Below are positions 24,729 to 33,248 of a stretch of 64,000 nt of DNA, one piece after another. The notes under the pieces were generated by a model. It saw nothing but the letters and a program-made list of their open reading frames with translations, made no database searches and was not told the origin of the DNA. The stretch's first letter is position 1, and each line of letters starts with the position of its first letter. Both the position numbers and the translations under genes were made by a program. The stretch is from Bacteroidales bacterium (GTDB lineage Bacteria; Bacteroidota; Bacteroidia; Bacteroidales; UBA932). Location of the stretch: NCBI GenBank assembly GCA_017438975.1, contig JAFRUH010000025.1, positions 1 through 64,000 of the forward strand, given 5' to 3'.

Positions 24729-25059
24729 ATGAAAACTTCCCTCCGGACAACGATTCTGATCGTTTCCCTGCTGGTTTCAAGTGCGGCATCTCTGTCCGCC
24801 GTCGACCGCGGACTTGGAAATACCAAGTCGGTCTATATCCCGAAAGGCACCGTCGCCTTCTCCCATAGGTTATGGAAAGATACTCTTCGAGAAAGATATG
24901 ACCGAGTATGAGAAGTTCCACCTTGATATCAAATACCGCAGCGACCGCACTCCGACGTTGCTTACCATCGTAACATCTTCCAGCTATCTGGGCGACTACT
25001 TTACCGGCGGATCCGGCTCGGTCGCATACTTCGACGAATTCCGGTTCATCTATTATTGA
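24729..25059 (+). pseudogene. chimeric remnant: exported-protein start joined out of frame to a PCMD-domain end
   Basis: The ATG at 24729 opens a signal peptide and the phrase RGLGNTKSVYIPKGTVAFSH, which begins many Bacteroidota outer-membrane barrel proteins, but the frame ends at 24911. In another frame, from about 24885 to the TGA at 25057, the sequence reads KDMTEYEKFHLDIKYRSDRT, then PTLLTIVTSSSYLGDYFTGG and SGSVAYFDEFRF, which is the closing part of a PCMD (putative carbohydrate metabolism) domain. Two unrelated gene ends are therefore joined near 24870-24890, out of frame. A complete PCMD protein is at 49674-50597. Confidence 0.7.
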
Positions 25060-25075
25060 CAGATGATCGAGCGCA

Positions 25076-26185
25076 TCAATCCAGTGCCGGCTTCAGATGC
25101 AGGACGGTGACTTCACTGTCCGTACCGATGCGAAGGGGAAGTCCGAATGTGCCGCTGCCGCAGGAAACATATATCTCAAGGGAGTCTCGATGATACAGAC
25201 CCCGGTTGTATTCGAAAAGGCGGTCGTTGATGAGGGTGAGCGGGAAGAACTGTCCACCATGTGTATGTCCGGCGAGGAACAGATCGGCACCGGCCTCCTC
25301 GATATACCTGGCACCGACAGGACTGTGGTGCAGGACGACGGTAGCGATGCTGTCGGCGATCCCCATCAAAGGCATCGTACCGGCAATAGTCTCCTGCCTC
25401 CGTGCAGCGTGCATCGTATCGGCGGACCCGCTGTCCGCCACCATATAGTCCAGCCCGACAATCTGCAAGCCGGCATACTCTACGGACTCATTATCAAGCA
25501 CTTTCAGGCCTGCATCCCGGCACATTTCCTTGACGAGGGCGGCATCCACGTAAGTGTCGTGGTTCCCGTCCACGAAAAAAGCCGGCGCTTTCAACTGACG
25601 CAGCGGACTAAGCACGTCCCCGTTGCAATTGAACCGGCTCTCAAGCAGGTCACCCGTGATGAAAATGACTTCCGGGTCCTCTCCGTTCACCATCTCGACC
25701 AGTTTCCGGAGGTGTTTCTTTCCCCGGAAATGGCCGAGGTGGATATCCGTCAGCTGGACAGCCTTGATCTCCCTGTCCAGATGAGGCAGATCAACCGTTA
25801 CTTCCTTGATCCGGGGAGAGGCCGCGTGGATGAAACCATATCCTGCCGTGCATGCCGTCAGAAGAACTACGGCCGCGCCGAAAACGCCTTTGCTGAAAGG
25901 CAGGACCAGATGGACCAGGTCCACCAGCACGAATACCGGCAGGAGAATGACGAGGATGGCAAGGAGATAACAGAACAATACCGTCAGCGGATGTGCGACG
26001 GGCCCGGCCGTAAACTCGCCGGAATAGGCGAACATGGCAGTCAGTCCGAGCAAGACGGCGGCTCCGTAACCAAGATAAAGCCACAAAGGACGGACGCCAG
26101 CAAGCCAGGCCGTCCTGGATCCCAGATACCAGACGGCAACCCCAAGGAAAGCGAAAAACGCGGCGAATATCATCAGATGCTTCAA
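25076..26185 (-). CDS. membrane-anchored metallophosphoesterase (YkuE-like)
   Basis: A 369-residue protein with an N-terminal membrane region of about four hydrophobic segments (1-120) and a C-terminal calcineurin-type phosphoesterase. The metal-binding motifs are in order: LTDIHLGHFRG, ITGDLLES, VDGNHDTYV, VVLHHSP and LAGHTHGGQF. Members cleave phosphodiesters or pyrophosphates of lipids or nucleotides at the membrane; this substrate is unknown. Its start overlaps the stop of the preceding hydrolase gene by 4 bases. Confidence 0.9.
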   Translation of the reverse strand: MKHLMIFAAFFAFLGVAVWYLGSRTAWLAGVRPLWLYLGYGAAVLLGLTAMFAYSGEFTAGPVAHPLTVLFCYLLAILVILLPVFVLVDLVHLVLPFSKGVFGAAVVLLTACTAGYGFIHAASPRIKEVTVDLPHLDREIKAVQLTDIHLGHFRGKKHLRKLVEMVNGEDPEVIFITGDLLESRFNCNGDVLSPLRQLKAPAFFVDGNHDTYVDAALVKEMCRDAGLKVLDNESVEYAGLQIVGLDYMVADSGSADTMHAARRQETIAGTMPLMGIADSIATVVLHHSPVGARYIEEAGADLFLAGHTHGGQFFPLTLINDRLFEYNRGLYHRDSLEIYVSCGSGTFGLPLRIGTDSEVTVLHLKPALD

Positions 26186-27012
26186 AATACTGAATTAAAA
26201 AAGGAAACGGTTCTTTGGACGAATTCTTTCCTATGACGCGTAATCATATGGTTCCCGCCTTCGATCAGGATAAACTCGGCTCTCTCCCCATACGTCTCCT
26301 TGAATCGCTCGCTGCACCAGATGGGTACGATACCGTCACGGGTGCCGTGAAGGATGCACACTTTTCCTTCATAGGCGGAGGCCGTTCCGTAAATGTCCAG
26401 ATCCTGCGTACCCAGGAGGTATTCGCGGCCGAGTTTCATGAAGCCCCAGCAGCGGACGAATTCGGGAGGATCCTTCGGGTCGAAGCGTGCATTGAAGAAC
26501 TTGCCTCCCTGGCAGGCTTCCTTGATGACGGAACCAGGAGCGATAAGCGCCATTCCTTTCGGGACGTCTTTGCCCTCTTTGGCAAGGCGGCCGGCCGTCA
26601 TGGATGCGACGACTCCTCCTTGCGAATGCCCCAGAAAGCCGATTTCCGAAACATAGCTCAGTCCTTTGACATAATCCAGAACCGCCATCGCATCCGCGAT
26701 TTCACGTTCGATGGTCATATCCTGCATCCGGCCCTCGCTCTTCCCGTGTCCGTCGAAATCGAACCGGACGGAAGCGATTCCGGCCTCGGCAAGTCCTTTC
26801 GCCAAGGCGGGCATCGGGTTTAAATCCTTGCTGGAAAAGATGCCGTGCATAAGAATGACCATCGGACACCTTTCCGTATCCGGATTGAATCCCTCGGGAA
26901 GTCTGATTACACAAGAGAGGCTGCCTTGTGGGCCGGGAACCTGAACGGTTTTCGCGCCCAACAGGAAGAGAGTCGCAAGAAGCAGGATAAGACTGATCAA
27001 CATTCGTTTCAT
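26182..27012 (-). CDS. exported alpha/beta hydrolase (serine aminopeptidase-like)
   Basis: A 276-residue protein with an N-terminal signal (about 1-21). The core follows the S33-like hydrolase pattern: VILMHGIFSSKDL at the oxyanion loop, RFDFDGHGKSEG, nucleophile elbow LGHSQGG, ILHGTRDGIVPIW with the acidic residue and EGGNHMITRH with the His. Esterase or acylhydrolase activity is likely. A -7 box (TATATTTG on the complement, 27048-27055) lies upstream, back to back with that of the aldo/keto reductase. Confidence 0.88.
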   Translation of the reverse strand: MKRMLISLILLLATLFLLGAKTVQVPGPQGSLSCVIRLPEGFNPDTERCPMVILMHGIFSSKDLNPMPALAKGLAEAGIASVRFDFDGHGKSEGRMQDMTIEREIADAMAVLDYVKGLSYVSEIGFLGHSQGGVVASMTAGRLAKEGKDVPKGMALIAPGSVIKEACQGGKFFNARFDPKDPPEFVRCWGFMKLGREYLLGTQDLDIYGTASAYEGKVCILHGTRDGIVPIWCSERFKETYGERAEFILIEGGNHMITRHRKEFVQRTVSFFNSVF

Positions 27013-27021
27013 GCCTATTGT

Positions 27022-27038
27022 ATTCCATGTGATGGAAT
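27022..27038. repeat. 6-bp inverted repeat in the hydrolase 5' leader
   Basis: ATTCCA (27022-27027) and TGGAAT (27033-27038), separated by 5 bases, lie between the divergent promoters and the hydrolase start. It may be an operator. Confidence 0.3.
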
Positions 27039-27047
27039 CGTCATATA

Positions 27048-27055
27048 CAAATATA
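27048..27055 (-). promoter_or_regulatory. -7 box (TATATTTG) of the hydrolase-phosphoesterase pair
   Basis: Complement of CAAATATA, 35 bases before the ATG at 27012. Confidence 0.55.
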
Positions 27056-27067
27056 CTGCATTTTTAT

Positions 27068-27075
27068 TAACTTTG
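27068..27075 (+). promoter_or_regulatory. -7 box (TAACTTTG) of the aldo/keto reductase operon
   Basis: TAACTTTG lies 19 bases before the ATG at 27095 and 12 bases from the divergent -7 box. Confidence 0.55.
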
Positions 27076-27094
27076 TCAAGTAACAGCTCCACCG

Positions 27095-28108
27095 ATGATC
27101 AATCCCGTATACTCCCCCGCCCCCGGCCGCTATGAGAGCGGCATCCGCTTCCGACGTTCCGGCCACAGCGGAATCCTCCTCCCGGAGATCGCCCTCGGCC
27201 TCTGGCACAACTTCGGCGACGTCAATCCCCTCGCCAACTCCATGGAAATGGCCCATTACGCCTTCGATCACGGCATCGTCCATTTCGACCTCGCCAACAA
27301 CTACGGTCCCTCTTACGGATCGGCAGAGGAAACCTTCGGCGTAATCATGAAGAAATCCTTCGCCCCTTTCCGCGACGAGCTCTTCATCTCGACCAAGGCG
27401 GGGCATGACATGTGGCCCGGTCCCTACGGGGAATGGGGTTCGCGCAAGTACCTGATGGCGAGCCTGGACCAGAGCCTCAAGAGGATGAACCTGGATTACG
27501 TGGACCTCTTCTATTCCCACCGGTACGATCCCAATACCCCGCTGGAGGAAACGCTGCAGGCGCTCGTGGATATCGTACGGGCCGGCAAGGCACTCTATGC
27601 CGGCATCTCCAAGTATCCGCCCGAGGCTGCGGAATTCGCCTATAACTACCTCAAGGACAGGGATGTCCCCTGCCTTATCTACCAAGGACGGTACAACATC
27701 CTGAACAGGGAACCCGAGACGGATGGTATCCTGGACCAGGCCAGGGAAAAAGGCGTAGGGTTCATCGCCTTTTCACCCCTGGCGCAGGGACTCCTTTCGG
27801 GACGGTATCTGGACGGTGTACCGGCTGATTCCCGGATGGCCAAGGAGCATTTCCTGAAATCTTCGGTTCTCACCCCGAAGATGCATTCAACCCTGGTGCG
27901 GTTGAATGGAATCGCCGCCCGCCGGGGGCAGACCCTAGCCGAGATGGCCCTAGCCTGGTGCCTCCGGGACGACCGGGTGACAAGCGTCATCGTAGGCGCC
28001 AGCCGCGTCTCCCAGCTGGAGGATGATTTCAAAGCTCTGGAGAATACCTCCTTCAGTGCGGAAGAACTGGCCGAAATCGATGAAATCGTCTGGAGCGCGA
28101 AAGCATGA
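27095..28108 (+). CDS. aldo/keto reductase (L-glyceraldehyde-3-phosphate reductase-like)
   Basis: A 337-residue NADPH-dependent oxidoreductase of the YghZ type. The catalytic tetrad is visible: FDLANNYGPSYGSAEE (Asp and Tyr), ISTKAGHDMWPGPYGEWGSR (Lys) and FYSHRYD (His). The segment GPYGEWGSRKYL is characteristic of YghZ-like reductases, which act on glyceraldehyde-3-phosphate enantiomers and methylglyoxal. Cofactor-binding residues are in SVIVGASRVSQLEDD near the C terminus. The stop overlaps the next start (ATGA), starting a three-gene unit with two overlaps. Confidence 0.9.
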   Translation: MINPVYSPAPGRYESGIRFRRSGHSGILLPEIALGLWHNFGDVNPLANSMEMAHYAFDHGIVHFDLANNYGPSYGSAEETFGVIMKKSFAPFRDELFISTKAGHDMWPGPYGEWGSRKYLMASLDQSLKRMNLDYVDLFYSHRYDPNTPLEETLQALVDIVRAGKALYAGISKYPPEAAEFAYNYLKDRDVPCLIYQGRYNILNREPETDGILDQAREKGVGFIAFSPLAQGLLSGRYLDGVPADSRMAKEHFLKSSVLTPKMHSTLVRLNGIAARRGQTLAEMALAWCLRDDRVTSVIVGASRVSQLEDDFKALENTSFSAEELAEIDEIVWSAKA

Positions 28109-28560
28109 TTATGGGTAATCTCGTCCTACATAAGAAACTCTTCCGGGAACTGACCGTCGACGAGTTGTACGGGCTCCTGCGGGCCCGTTCGGAGGTCTTT
28201 GTCGTGGAGCAGGAATGTGCCTATCAAGACATGGACGGGGACGATCAGGCTTCGGTCCATCTCTGGCTGACGGAGGGTGACCGAATCCTTGCCATCTGCC
28301 GCGTCTGCCCGGCCGGCACACATATGGATGAGGTGTCCATCGGGCGCGTAGTAACGACCGAGCGGGGCAAAGGTTACGGCAAGAGGATCATGCAAGAGGG
28401 AATCAAGGTGGCAAAAGAGTATTTCGGGGCAGACAGGATCGACATAGAGGCCCAGGAGTATGCCCGCGGCTTTTACGAACTGACAGGATTCCGACAGTCC
28501 TCGGAGCCATTCATCCTGGACGGAATACCTCACATCAGGATGACATGGAGACAGGCATGA
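28105..28560 (+). CDS. GNAT acetyltransferase, ElaA-like
   Basis: A 151-residue acetyltransferase close to ElaA: LYGLLRARSEVFVVEQECAY and QDMDGDDQ at the N terminus, SIGRVVTTERGKGYGKRIMQ as the acetyl-CoA loop, and IDIEAQEYARGFYELTGFRQ. Single GNAT domain, normal length. The start overlaps the aldo/keto reductase stop and its own stop overlaps the next start. The acceptor is unknown. Confidence 0.88.
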   Translation: MIMGNLVLHKKLFRELTVDELYGLLRARSEVFVVEQECAYQDMDGDDQASVHLWLTEGDRILAICRVCPAGTHMDEVSIGRVVTTERGKGYGKRIMQEGIKVAKEYFGADRIDIEAQEYARGFYELTGFRQSSEPFILDGIPHIRMTWRQA

Positions 28561-28955
28561 AATTTCCCCATACGGACAGGCCGGGATTCTGGTTCGGGCT
28601 CATCGATTTCTGCACGGCAGGACTTTTCTTCCTGTTCTATATGCCCTTGGACGGCTTGCAGGATGAACTCGACTACATCCTGGGAAGAAGGACGAAAAGG
28701 TACTGGGCCGCTTATCTTCTCGGCATTCCGACGGCGTTCATCTATCCGCTCGTCTGGATGGCCCGCATCTCGGAAGAACTGAAGGAGAAGGCCGTTGAGA
28801 TGGGCCTGAAAGGTCCTTTCACCTCCTGGTGGCATATGTTCGGATGGAACACCTTCGGCGTCCTGTTTTTCGGTCCTGCCATCGCCACGAAACGCTTTTT
28901 CGATACGCTCAACAAGATTGAACGGGAACTGAACGCTTCGTCCGGCCGACAGTGA
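28557..28955 (+). CDS. DUF4234-like small membrane protein
   Basis: I take the ATG at 28557, which overlaps the ElaA-like stop by 4 bases, giving 132 residues. Two to three hydrophobic segments are visible (about 10-30, 50-70, 95-112), with GRRTKRYWAAYLLGIPTAF and GPFTSWWHMFGWNTFGVLFF. This resembles the DUF4234 group of membrane proteins. The function is unknown. It runs convergent to the GNAT/YoaP gene, which ends 2 bases away. Confidence 0.65.
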   Translation: MKFPHTDRPGFWFGLIDFCTAGLFFLFYMPLDGLQDELDYILGRRTKRYWAAYLLGIPTAFIYPLVWMARISEELKEKAVEMGLKGPFTSWWHMFGWNTFGVLFFGPAIATKRFFDTLNKIERELNASSGRQ

Positions 28956-28956
28956 T

Positions 28957-29703
28957 TTACCTGCCGATCGCTTTCAGGAAGCGCTTGTCGTTCATCTGCT
29001 CGTTGGTGATGTACTTTCCATCGCAGAAGAAAGCATAGGTCGTGATGGGAGTCGGGGCGTTCTGCGCCTCTTCCTTGCTCTGCAGATGGACAGCCTTGAA
29101 AGGCACGCTGTATTCCTTTGCCACGGACTCCAGGACAGGAACATATTTTCCGTTGAACGGACACTGGCTGGTATAGTAGAGGACATAGCCGGACTCATTG
29201 GTATGCGGATGTTTCGCGCAATCCTTGAACCGGGGAGCGGGTGCCTCGACAGAAAAGGGAAGGAACCATAGCTGAATGCCGTTGTCGGCCTCGTCGCAGA
29301 CACGGAAACCTTTGTAAGCAAGGAACTTCGGATCTGCCAGGAAAGGCTTTTTCCGCTCGGAAGAAAGGATGCAGAGGCCGCACTTCCCTTTGGCCTTGCT
29401 GTCCCGGATGCACTCTTCCAGCAGGTCATTGGAATATCCGTGTCCCTTGAAAGAGCCCGAGACCCAGAGGCAGTCGATATACATGTAATTCTCAGCCGCG
29501 ATCGGATTCCAGGCGTTCTCGGCAGGGATATACTCGATGAAGCATTTTCCGCGTTCGACACTCTTGAGGAAAACGAGTCCGTCGTCGAAGCGGTCCGACA
29601 GCCAGGCTTTCTTGGAAGATACCTGGACATCCTTGTTGTTGGAAATCGCACAGCAGATGTGCTCTTTTTCCAAATTCTCCTTTGTAACCCTAATGTATTC
29701 CAT
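28957..29703 (-). CDS. GNAT acetyltransferase with C-terminal YoaP-like domain
   Basis: A 248-residue protein: an N-terminal GNAT domain (1 to about 145, with IDCLWVSGSFKGHGYSNDLL as the acetyl-CoA loop) and a C-terminal YoaP-like thioredoxin-like domain (about 165-248, SGYVLYYTSQCPFNGKYVPV). It is the intact relative of the left-edge remnant at 151-302, to which its first 50 residues are almost identical. It follows the LAB_N gene by 21 bases on the same strand and probably shares the acyltransferase transcript. Confidence 0.85.
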   Translation of the reverse strand: MEYIRVTKENLEKEHICCAISNNKDVQVSSKKAWLSDRFDDGLVFLKSVERGKCFIEYIPAENAWNPIAAENYMYIDCLWVSGSFKGHGYSNDLLEECIRDSKAKGKCGLCILSSERKKPFLADPKFLAYKGFRVCDEADNGIQLWFLPFSVEAPAPRFKDCAKHPHTNESGYVLYYTSQCPFNGKYVPVLESVAKEYSVPFKAVHLQSKEEAQNAPTPITTYAFFCDGKYITNEQMNDKRFLKAIGR

Positions 29704-29724
29704 GTCAATTCATTCTTGATCGAT

Positions 29725-30381
29725 TCACATGATATCGGACGGATCCGAGTCCCGCTTCCTACGCTGTTCCGCCAAGGATATCATCAGGTTGCGGATGGAA
29801 AAGAAAATGGAGAACTGGCCGATCACCAGGACCCAGTCGTGCCGGATGATACCGTACGCGATAATCATGGAAGAGCCGATGACCGCCAGGACCCAGTGCC
29901 CGAGCGGAAGAATGGACTGTTTGCGCTTGTAACTGTATACCAGCTGGTAGACGGAACGGATCTCGAAGGTAAACTGCCCCAGGACACCGAACAGCAGCAA
30001 GTTCAAGGGCACATCTTCGTTTTTCAGGAACGTATCGACGAAGGTCGGGAGATCCCGGACGATGAGGGCCAGGATGAACAGCGGGAACATTGCTTGCAGG
30101 ATAACGACAATCCGGGGGACCTTCTTGTACAGTCCCATGATGCTGATATTCCACATGTAGATGTAATATCCGACACTCTCGCCGAAGATGATGGAAAAGT
30201 CTTTCCGGAGCCACCCGTAGATATAGAGGATGACGGCGCCGATACTGCTCAGGACCCAGTAGATACCCGGAGATTCCACCTTCTGCGATTTCTCCGACAG
30301 ATACCACTGGATCAGGATCCGGAGGCCGTATATGCCCATTCCGGCCAGTCCGAGGAGATATACCCAGGAAGGACTGTCCAT
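29725..30381 (-). CDS. lipid-A-disaccharide synthase N-terminal-domain (LAB_N) membrane protein
   Basis: A 218-residue integral membrane protein with six to seven hydrophobic segments. It contains two copies of the LAB_N pattern: GLAGMGIYGLRILIQWYLSE with SPGIYWVLSSIGAVILYIYG (about 10-60) and GVLGQFTFEIRSVYQLVYSY with LPLGHWVLAVIGSSMIIAYG (about 132-185). In standalone form these proteins are found beside lipid and glycan biosynthesis genes and may move or modify lipid-linked intermediates. The gene lies 6 bases after the fused acyltransferase gene, so the two very likely work on the same membrane lipid. Confidence 0.85.
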   Translation of the reverse strand: MDSPSWVYLLGLAGMGIYGLRILIQWYLSEKSQKVESPGIYWVLSSIGAVILYIYGWLRKDFSIIFGESVGYYIYMWNISIMGLYKKVPRIVVILQAMFPLFILALIVRDLPTFVDTFLKNEDVPLNLLLFGVLGQFTFEIRSVYQLVYSYKRKQSILPLGHWVLAVIGSSMIIAYGIIRHDWVLVIGQFSIFFSIRNLMISLAEQRRKRDSDPSDIM

Positions 30382-30387
30382 GGCTTA

Positions 30388-32211
30388 TCAGATTCGCGGG
30401 GTTCCGTAGAAATGGATCCAGACCGCATCCTGCAGTTCATCCGGAAGTCCCCGGAGGACGGAGCGGAGCGTCTGCGGCGGGAAGTCCGCATACCGCAGGA
30501 AAATAAGGGCGTCGAGACTGTCGGAAAAATCCGGGTCCACATTGAAGCAGACCAGTTTCGCCCCGCAGGTGAAATACTTGCGGACCAGGACCGGGAGGCG
30601 GTATTCCCCGTCGGAAAGGGATCCCAGCAGTTTGTCGAACGCGGAGATGTCCCCGTCCGTCTGTCGCAAAAGATCATCCGGGTCCACGCGAAGGTAATCC
30701 GGGATGAACGGGTGCGTCGGCTGCGATACGAGGGAGGCGTCCGGCAGCTTATAATACTTTTCGAAGAACCTGACGATCAGACTCTTATAGAAATGCGGCA
30801 TGTCGCTGCTGATGCTGACCGGACCGGAATAGTATTCCATCTCGGGAGATTTCAGGGTGCATACCGCGAGACCCGTCAGCAGGAGACGGAGCGGATGGAC
30901 TTCCCGCTGGTATTTCCTGACAATGAAAGATCGTCCGAGCTCCAGGGAACGGCAAAGCAGGGATCCAGCCTTCTCCCCGTGCTGATAAAGCGTATTGGAA
31001 TAGAAACCGGGTACTCCCCCTTTCGTTTCCATTATTTCAGGACCGAAGCCTAACCGGTAGGCACCTGCAATCTGACCGTCCGGCACATGCCAGAGCACCA
31101 TTTGCCTGTAATAGGCGTCGAAGCGGTCTGTATCGAAAGGCCGTCCGGTTCCTTCTCCCACTTCGCGGAAGGTTTCCTCCCGAAGACGGTATAATTCTTT
31201 CATCGTTGCGGGAGCTTCTTCGGAATGGAGCAGATACGCTCGGTAGTCCCCTATTTCGAACAGCATCTTCTCCTTGCAGGCATCGATCTCGGCCCTGATC
31301 AGATCGGGAGAGACCGGTTCCGCAAGGGGTTCACGTTCCGTTTTCACGGCCTCTGCCGTTTCCTTCCGGCATTGTGCCTCCAGTGCGTACGTACGGCTCC
31401 TGAGATACCGGCCTAGTTCCGGAATCCCCATAGATTCGATCTCCGACGCCGGAATGGGCTGACCGATGCGGACCCGGACCTTCGTTCCGGGCATATGGAA
31501 CATCTCGTGGATGAGACGTACGGTACGGAGCCGGGGATGGATCCGGCCGAGCCGGTGGAACTGATCCGAATTCCCGCCGTCGAAATAAATGGGGATCACG
31601 GGGAAACCCGATTTCTTGACCAGTTTGATGATGTTTTCTGCCCACGGGATATCTTCCACGACCTTTCCCTCTCTCATAGCGGTTCGGTTCTTCCCTTTCT
31701 GCCAGGTCGCGACCTCGCCCGCAGGGAAGAAACCCAACGGTTTCTGTCCGGCCAGATGGGCCAGTGCCGTCCGTATGCCTGAGATACTCCGCGCTCCGCC
31801 CGAAGAGAAATTGTCCACTGCGATGAAACTCTCTTTCAGGCTGGGGATAAGCGCAAGAAGAAAAGTGGTAAGTATCTTGTAATCAGGTCTTCTGGCTCCT
31901 ATGACCGTATTCAGGATCATCCCGTCTACGGCTCCGTAATGATGGTTGGATACGGTGATGAAACCACCTTCCATAGGGATGCGCTCAAGCTGTTCAGGAG
32001 GAATCTCATAGGATACTCCGATCTCTTCCAGTACGTGTGCGGAAAACTCCGGGCCGTCGAATTCGGCATATTTGGCGTGAATCCGGTTCACCTCGTCCAT
32101 CTCCAGGAACTTGTAGGCCCATCGGGCCAACATCCTGCCTGCCGCTCCTTTCAAGCCAATGCTCTTTTGCAGGTCTTCAACCTCCAGTACCGTTTTTTTC
32201 TTGGGCTCCAT
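30388..32211 (-). CDS. fused PlsC-type O-acyltransferase and OlsB-type N-acyltransferase (aminolipid synthesis candidate)
   Basis: A 607-residue protein with two acyltransferase parts. Residues about 60-290 are a lysophospholipid acyltransferase (PlsC) domain with the catalytic HX4D in SNHHYGAVDG and the substrate motif LGFFPAGEVATW. Residues about 320-600 are a GNAT/OlsB-type N-acyltransferase (MKELYRLREETFREVGEG, then IAGAYRLGFG and the characteristic RSLELGRSFIV). This layout matches the bifunctional OlsF type, in which the C-terminal half N-acylates an amino acid and the N-terminal half adds the second, O-linked chain; in Bacteroides the separate GlsB/GlsA pair makes glycine lipids. So an ornithine, glycine or serine lipid product is expected. 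A -7 box (TATCTTTG, complement of 32233-32240) lies 21 bases upstream. Confidence 0.85.
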   Translation of the reverse strand: MEPKKKTVLEVEDLQKSIGLKGAAGRMLARWAYKFLEMDEVNRIHAKYAEFDGPEFSAHVLEEIGVSYEIPPEQLERIPMEGGFITVSNHHYGAVDGMILNTVIGARRPDYKILTTFLLALIPSLKESFIAVDNFSSGGARSISGIRTALAHLAGQKPLGFFPAGEVATWQKGKNRTAMREGKVVEDIPWAENIIKLVKKSGFPVIPIYFDGGNSDQFHRLGRIHPRLRTVRLIHEMFHMPGTKVRVRIGQPIPASEIESMGIPELGRYLRSRTYALEAQCRKETAEAVKTEREPLAEPVSPDLIRAEIDACKEKMLFEIGDYRAYLLHSEEAPATMKELYRLREETFREVGEGTGRPFDTDRFDAYYRQMVLWHVPDGQIAGAYRLGFGPEIMETKGGVPGFYSNTLYQHGEKAGSLLCRSLELGRSFIVRKYQREVHPLRLLLTGLAVCTLKSPEMEYYSGPVSISSDMPHFYKSLIVRFFEKYYKLPDASLVSQPTHPFIPDYLRVDPDDLLRQTDGDISAFDKLLGSLSDGEYRLPVLVRKYFTCGAKLVCFNVDPDFSDSLDALIFLRYADFPPQTLRSVLRGLPDELQDAVWIHFYGTPRI

Positions 32212-32232
32212 TAATTATCAGGTTAGGAAATA

Positions 32233-32240
32233 CAAAGATA
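32233..32240 (-). promoter_or_regulatory. -7 box (TATCTTTG) of the acyltransferase unit
   Basis: Complement of CAAAGATA, 21 bases before the ATG at 32211. Confidence 0.6.
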
Positions 32241-32315
32241 GTGTCTTTGCGTGTATTCTCAATGGAATTTGCTTTTTTTTCTTAACTTCGCAGGAGTATC
32301 CATAACGATTAAATA

Positions 32316-33248
32316 ATGAAAAAATACTGTCTTTCAACCATTTTGCTTTTTGCCCTTCTGCTGGTCGGGTCGTGTTCTTCTTCCGACACCTGGATCAGGG
32401 TCGAAGGAAACCGTTTCGTCGACGCAGAAGGCAAAGAGATGATCTTCCGCGGACTCTGTTTTTCGGACCCGGTCAAACTGGTCCGCGACGGGCAGTGGAA
32501 CGAACGGTATTTCGCCGAAGCCTCCTCCTGGGGATCCAACGTGGTGCGTTTCGCCGTTCATCCTGCCAATCTGAATTCCATGGGGTGGGAAGAGACTTTC
32601 AAAGCCATGGACCAGGGAATTGAATGGGCCGGGAAACACGGCTTGTACGTGATCATGGACTGGCACTCCATCGGAAACCTCAAGGATGAACTTTTCACTT
32701 CGGAGATGTACAACACGACCAAAGCGGAAACTTTCAGGTTCTGGCGGACGGTCGCCAGCCGCTACAAAAATGAACCCCGGGTGGCTTTCTATGAACTGTT
32801 CAACGAGCCCACGACCAGCGGGACCGGGTCCTGTACCTGGGCGGAATGGAAAGGGTTGCAGGAAGAAATCATCGATACCATACGCACCTACAATCCCAAC
32901 GCCCTCTGCCTCTGCTCGGGATTCAACTGGGCGTATGACCTTACTCCGGTCGTGATGGATCCCGTCGCCCGGCCCAACGTCGCCTATGTATCCCACCCTT
33001 ACCCCATGAAACGACCCGAACCCTGGGAAGAACAGTGGGAGAAAGATTTCGGTTTCGTCGCCGAGACCTACCCGGTCATCTGCACGGAGATCGGTTATTG
33101 CCTCGAAGACGAGCCTGGGGCCCATATCCCTGTCATCTCCACGGACTCGTACGGAGAGCATATAACCCGGTATCTGGAAAAGAAGGGCATCTCATTCACG
33201 GTCTGGTGCTTCGACGTGAACTGGGCGCCCATGCTGATCAGCGACTAG
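32316..33248 (+). CDS. GH5-type glycoside hydrolase lipoprotein, truncated by an in-frame TAG
   Basis: A cellulase-superfamily TIM-barrel enzyme, 310 residues, with a lipoprotein signal (lipobox VGSC, Cys20). The catalytic acid/base lies in FYELFNEPTTSG and the nucleophile in VICTEIGYCLED; HPANLNSMGW and IMDWHSIGNL are further GH5 barrel features. The reading frame ends at a TAG at 33246 in APMLISD, but the same frame continues after the TAG for 22 codons with family-like sequence (NFTPTTQGRFFKTYLQGKAL) to a TGA at 33315. Relatives read SDWNFTP at this point, so a TGG to TAG change removed the last helix. The enzyme may be unstable, or a little full-length protein may be made by readthrough. 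Confidence 0.82.
   Translation: MKKYCLSTILLFALLLVGSCSSSDTWIRVEGNRFVDAEGKEMIFRGLCFSDPVKLVRDGQWNERYFAEASSWGSNVVRFAVHPANLNSMGWEETFKAMDQGIEWAGKHGLYVIMDWHSIGNLKDELFTSEMYNTTKAETFRFWRTVASRYKNEPRVAFYELFNEPTTSGTGSCTWAEWKGLQEEIIDTIRTYNPNALCLCSGFNWAYDLTPVVMDPVARPNVAYVSHPYPMKRPEPWEEQWEKDFGFVAETYPVICTEIGYCLEDEPGAHIPVISTDSYGEHITRYLEKKGISFTVWCFDVNWAPMLISD

Noticed and set aside
25097..26236. A 379-codon open frame on the + strand
   Set aside because: Antisense to the metallophosphoesterase gene, whose metal motifs are certain.
29440..31053. A 537-codon open frame on the + strand
   Set aside because: It is antisense to the GNAT, LAB_N and acyltransferase genes, all of which have clear domains.
33246..33248. 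TAG read as an amino acid (stop-codon recoding)
   Set aside because: TAG ends other intact genes here (for example at 2492, 10828, 36090 and 47356), so a genome-wide recoding is not supported; a local nonsense change is simpler.
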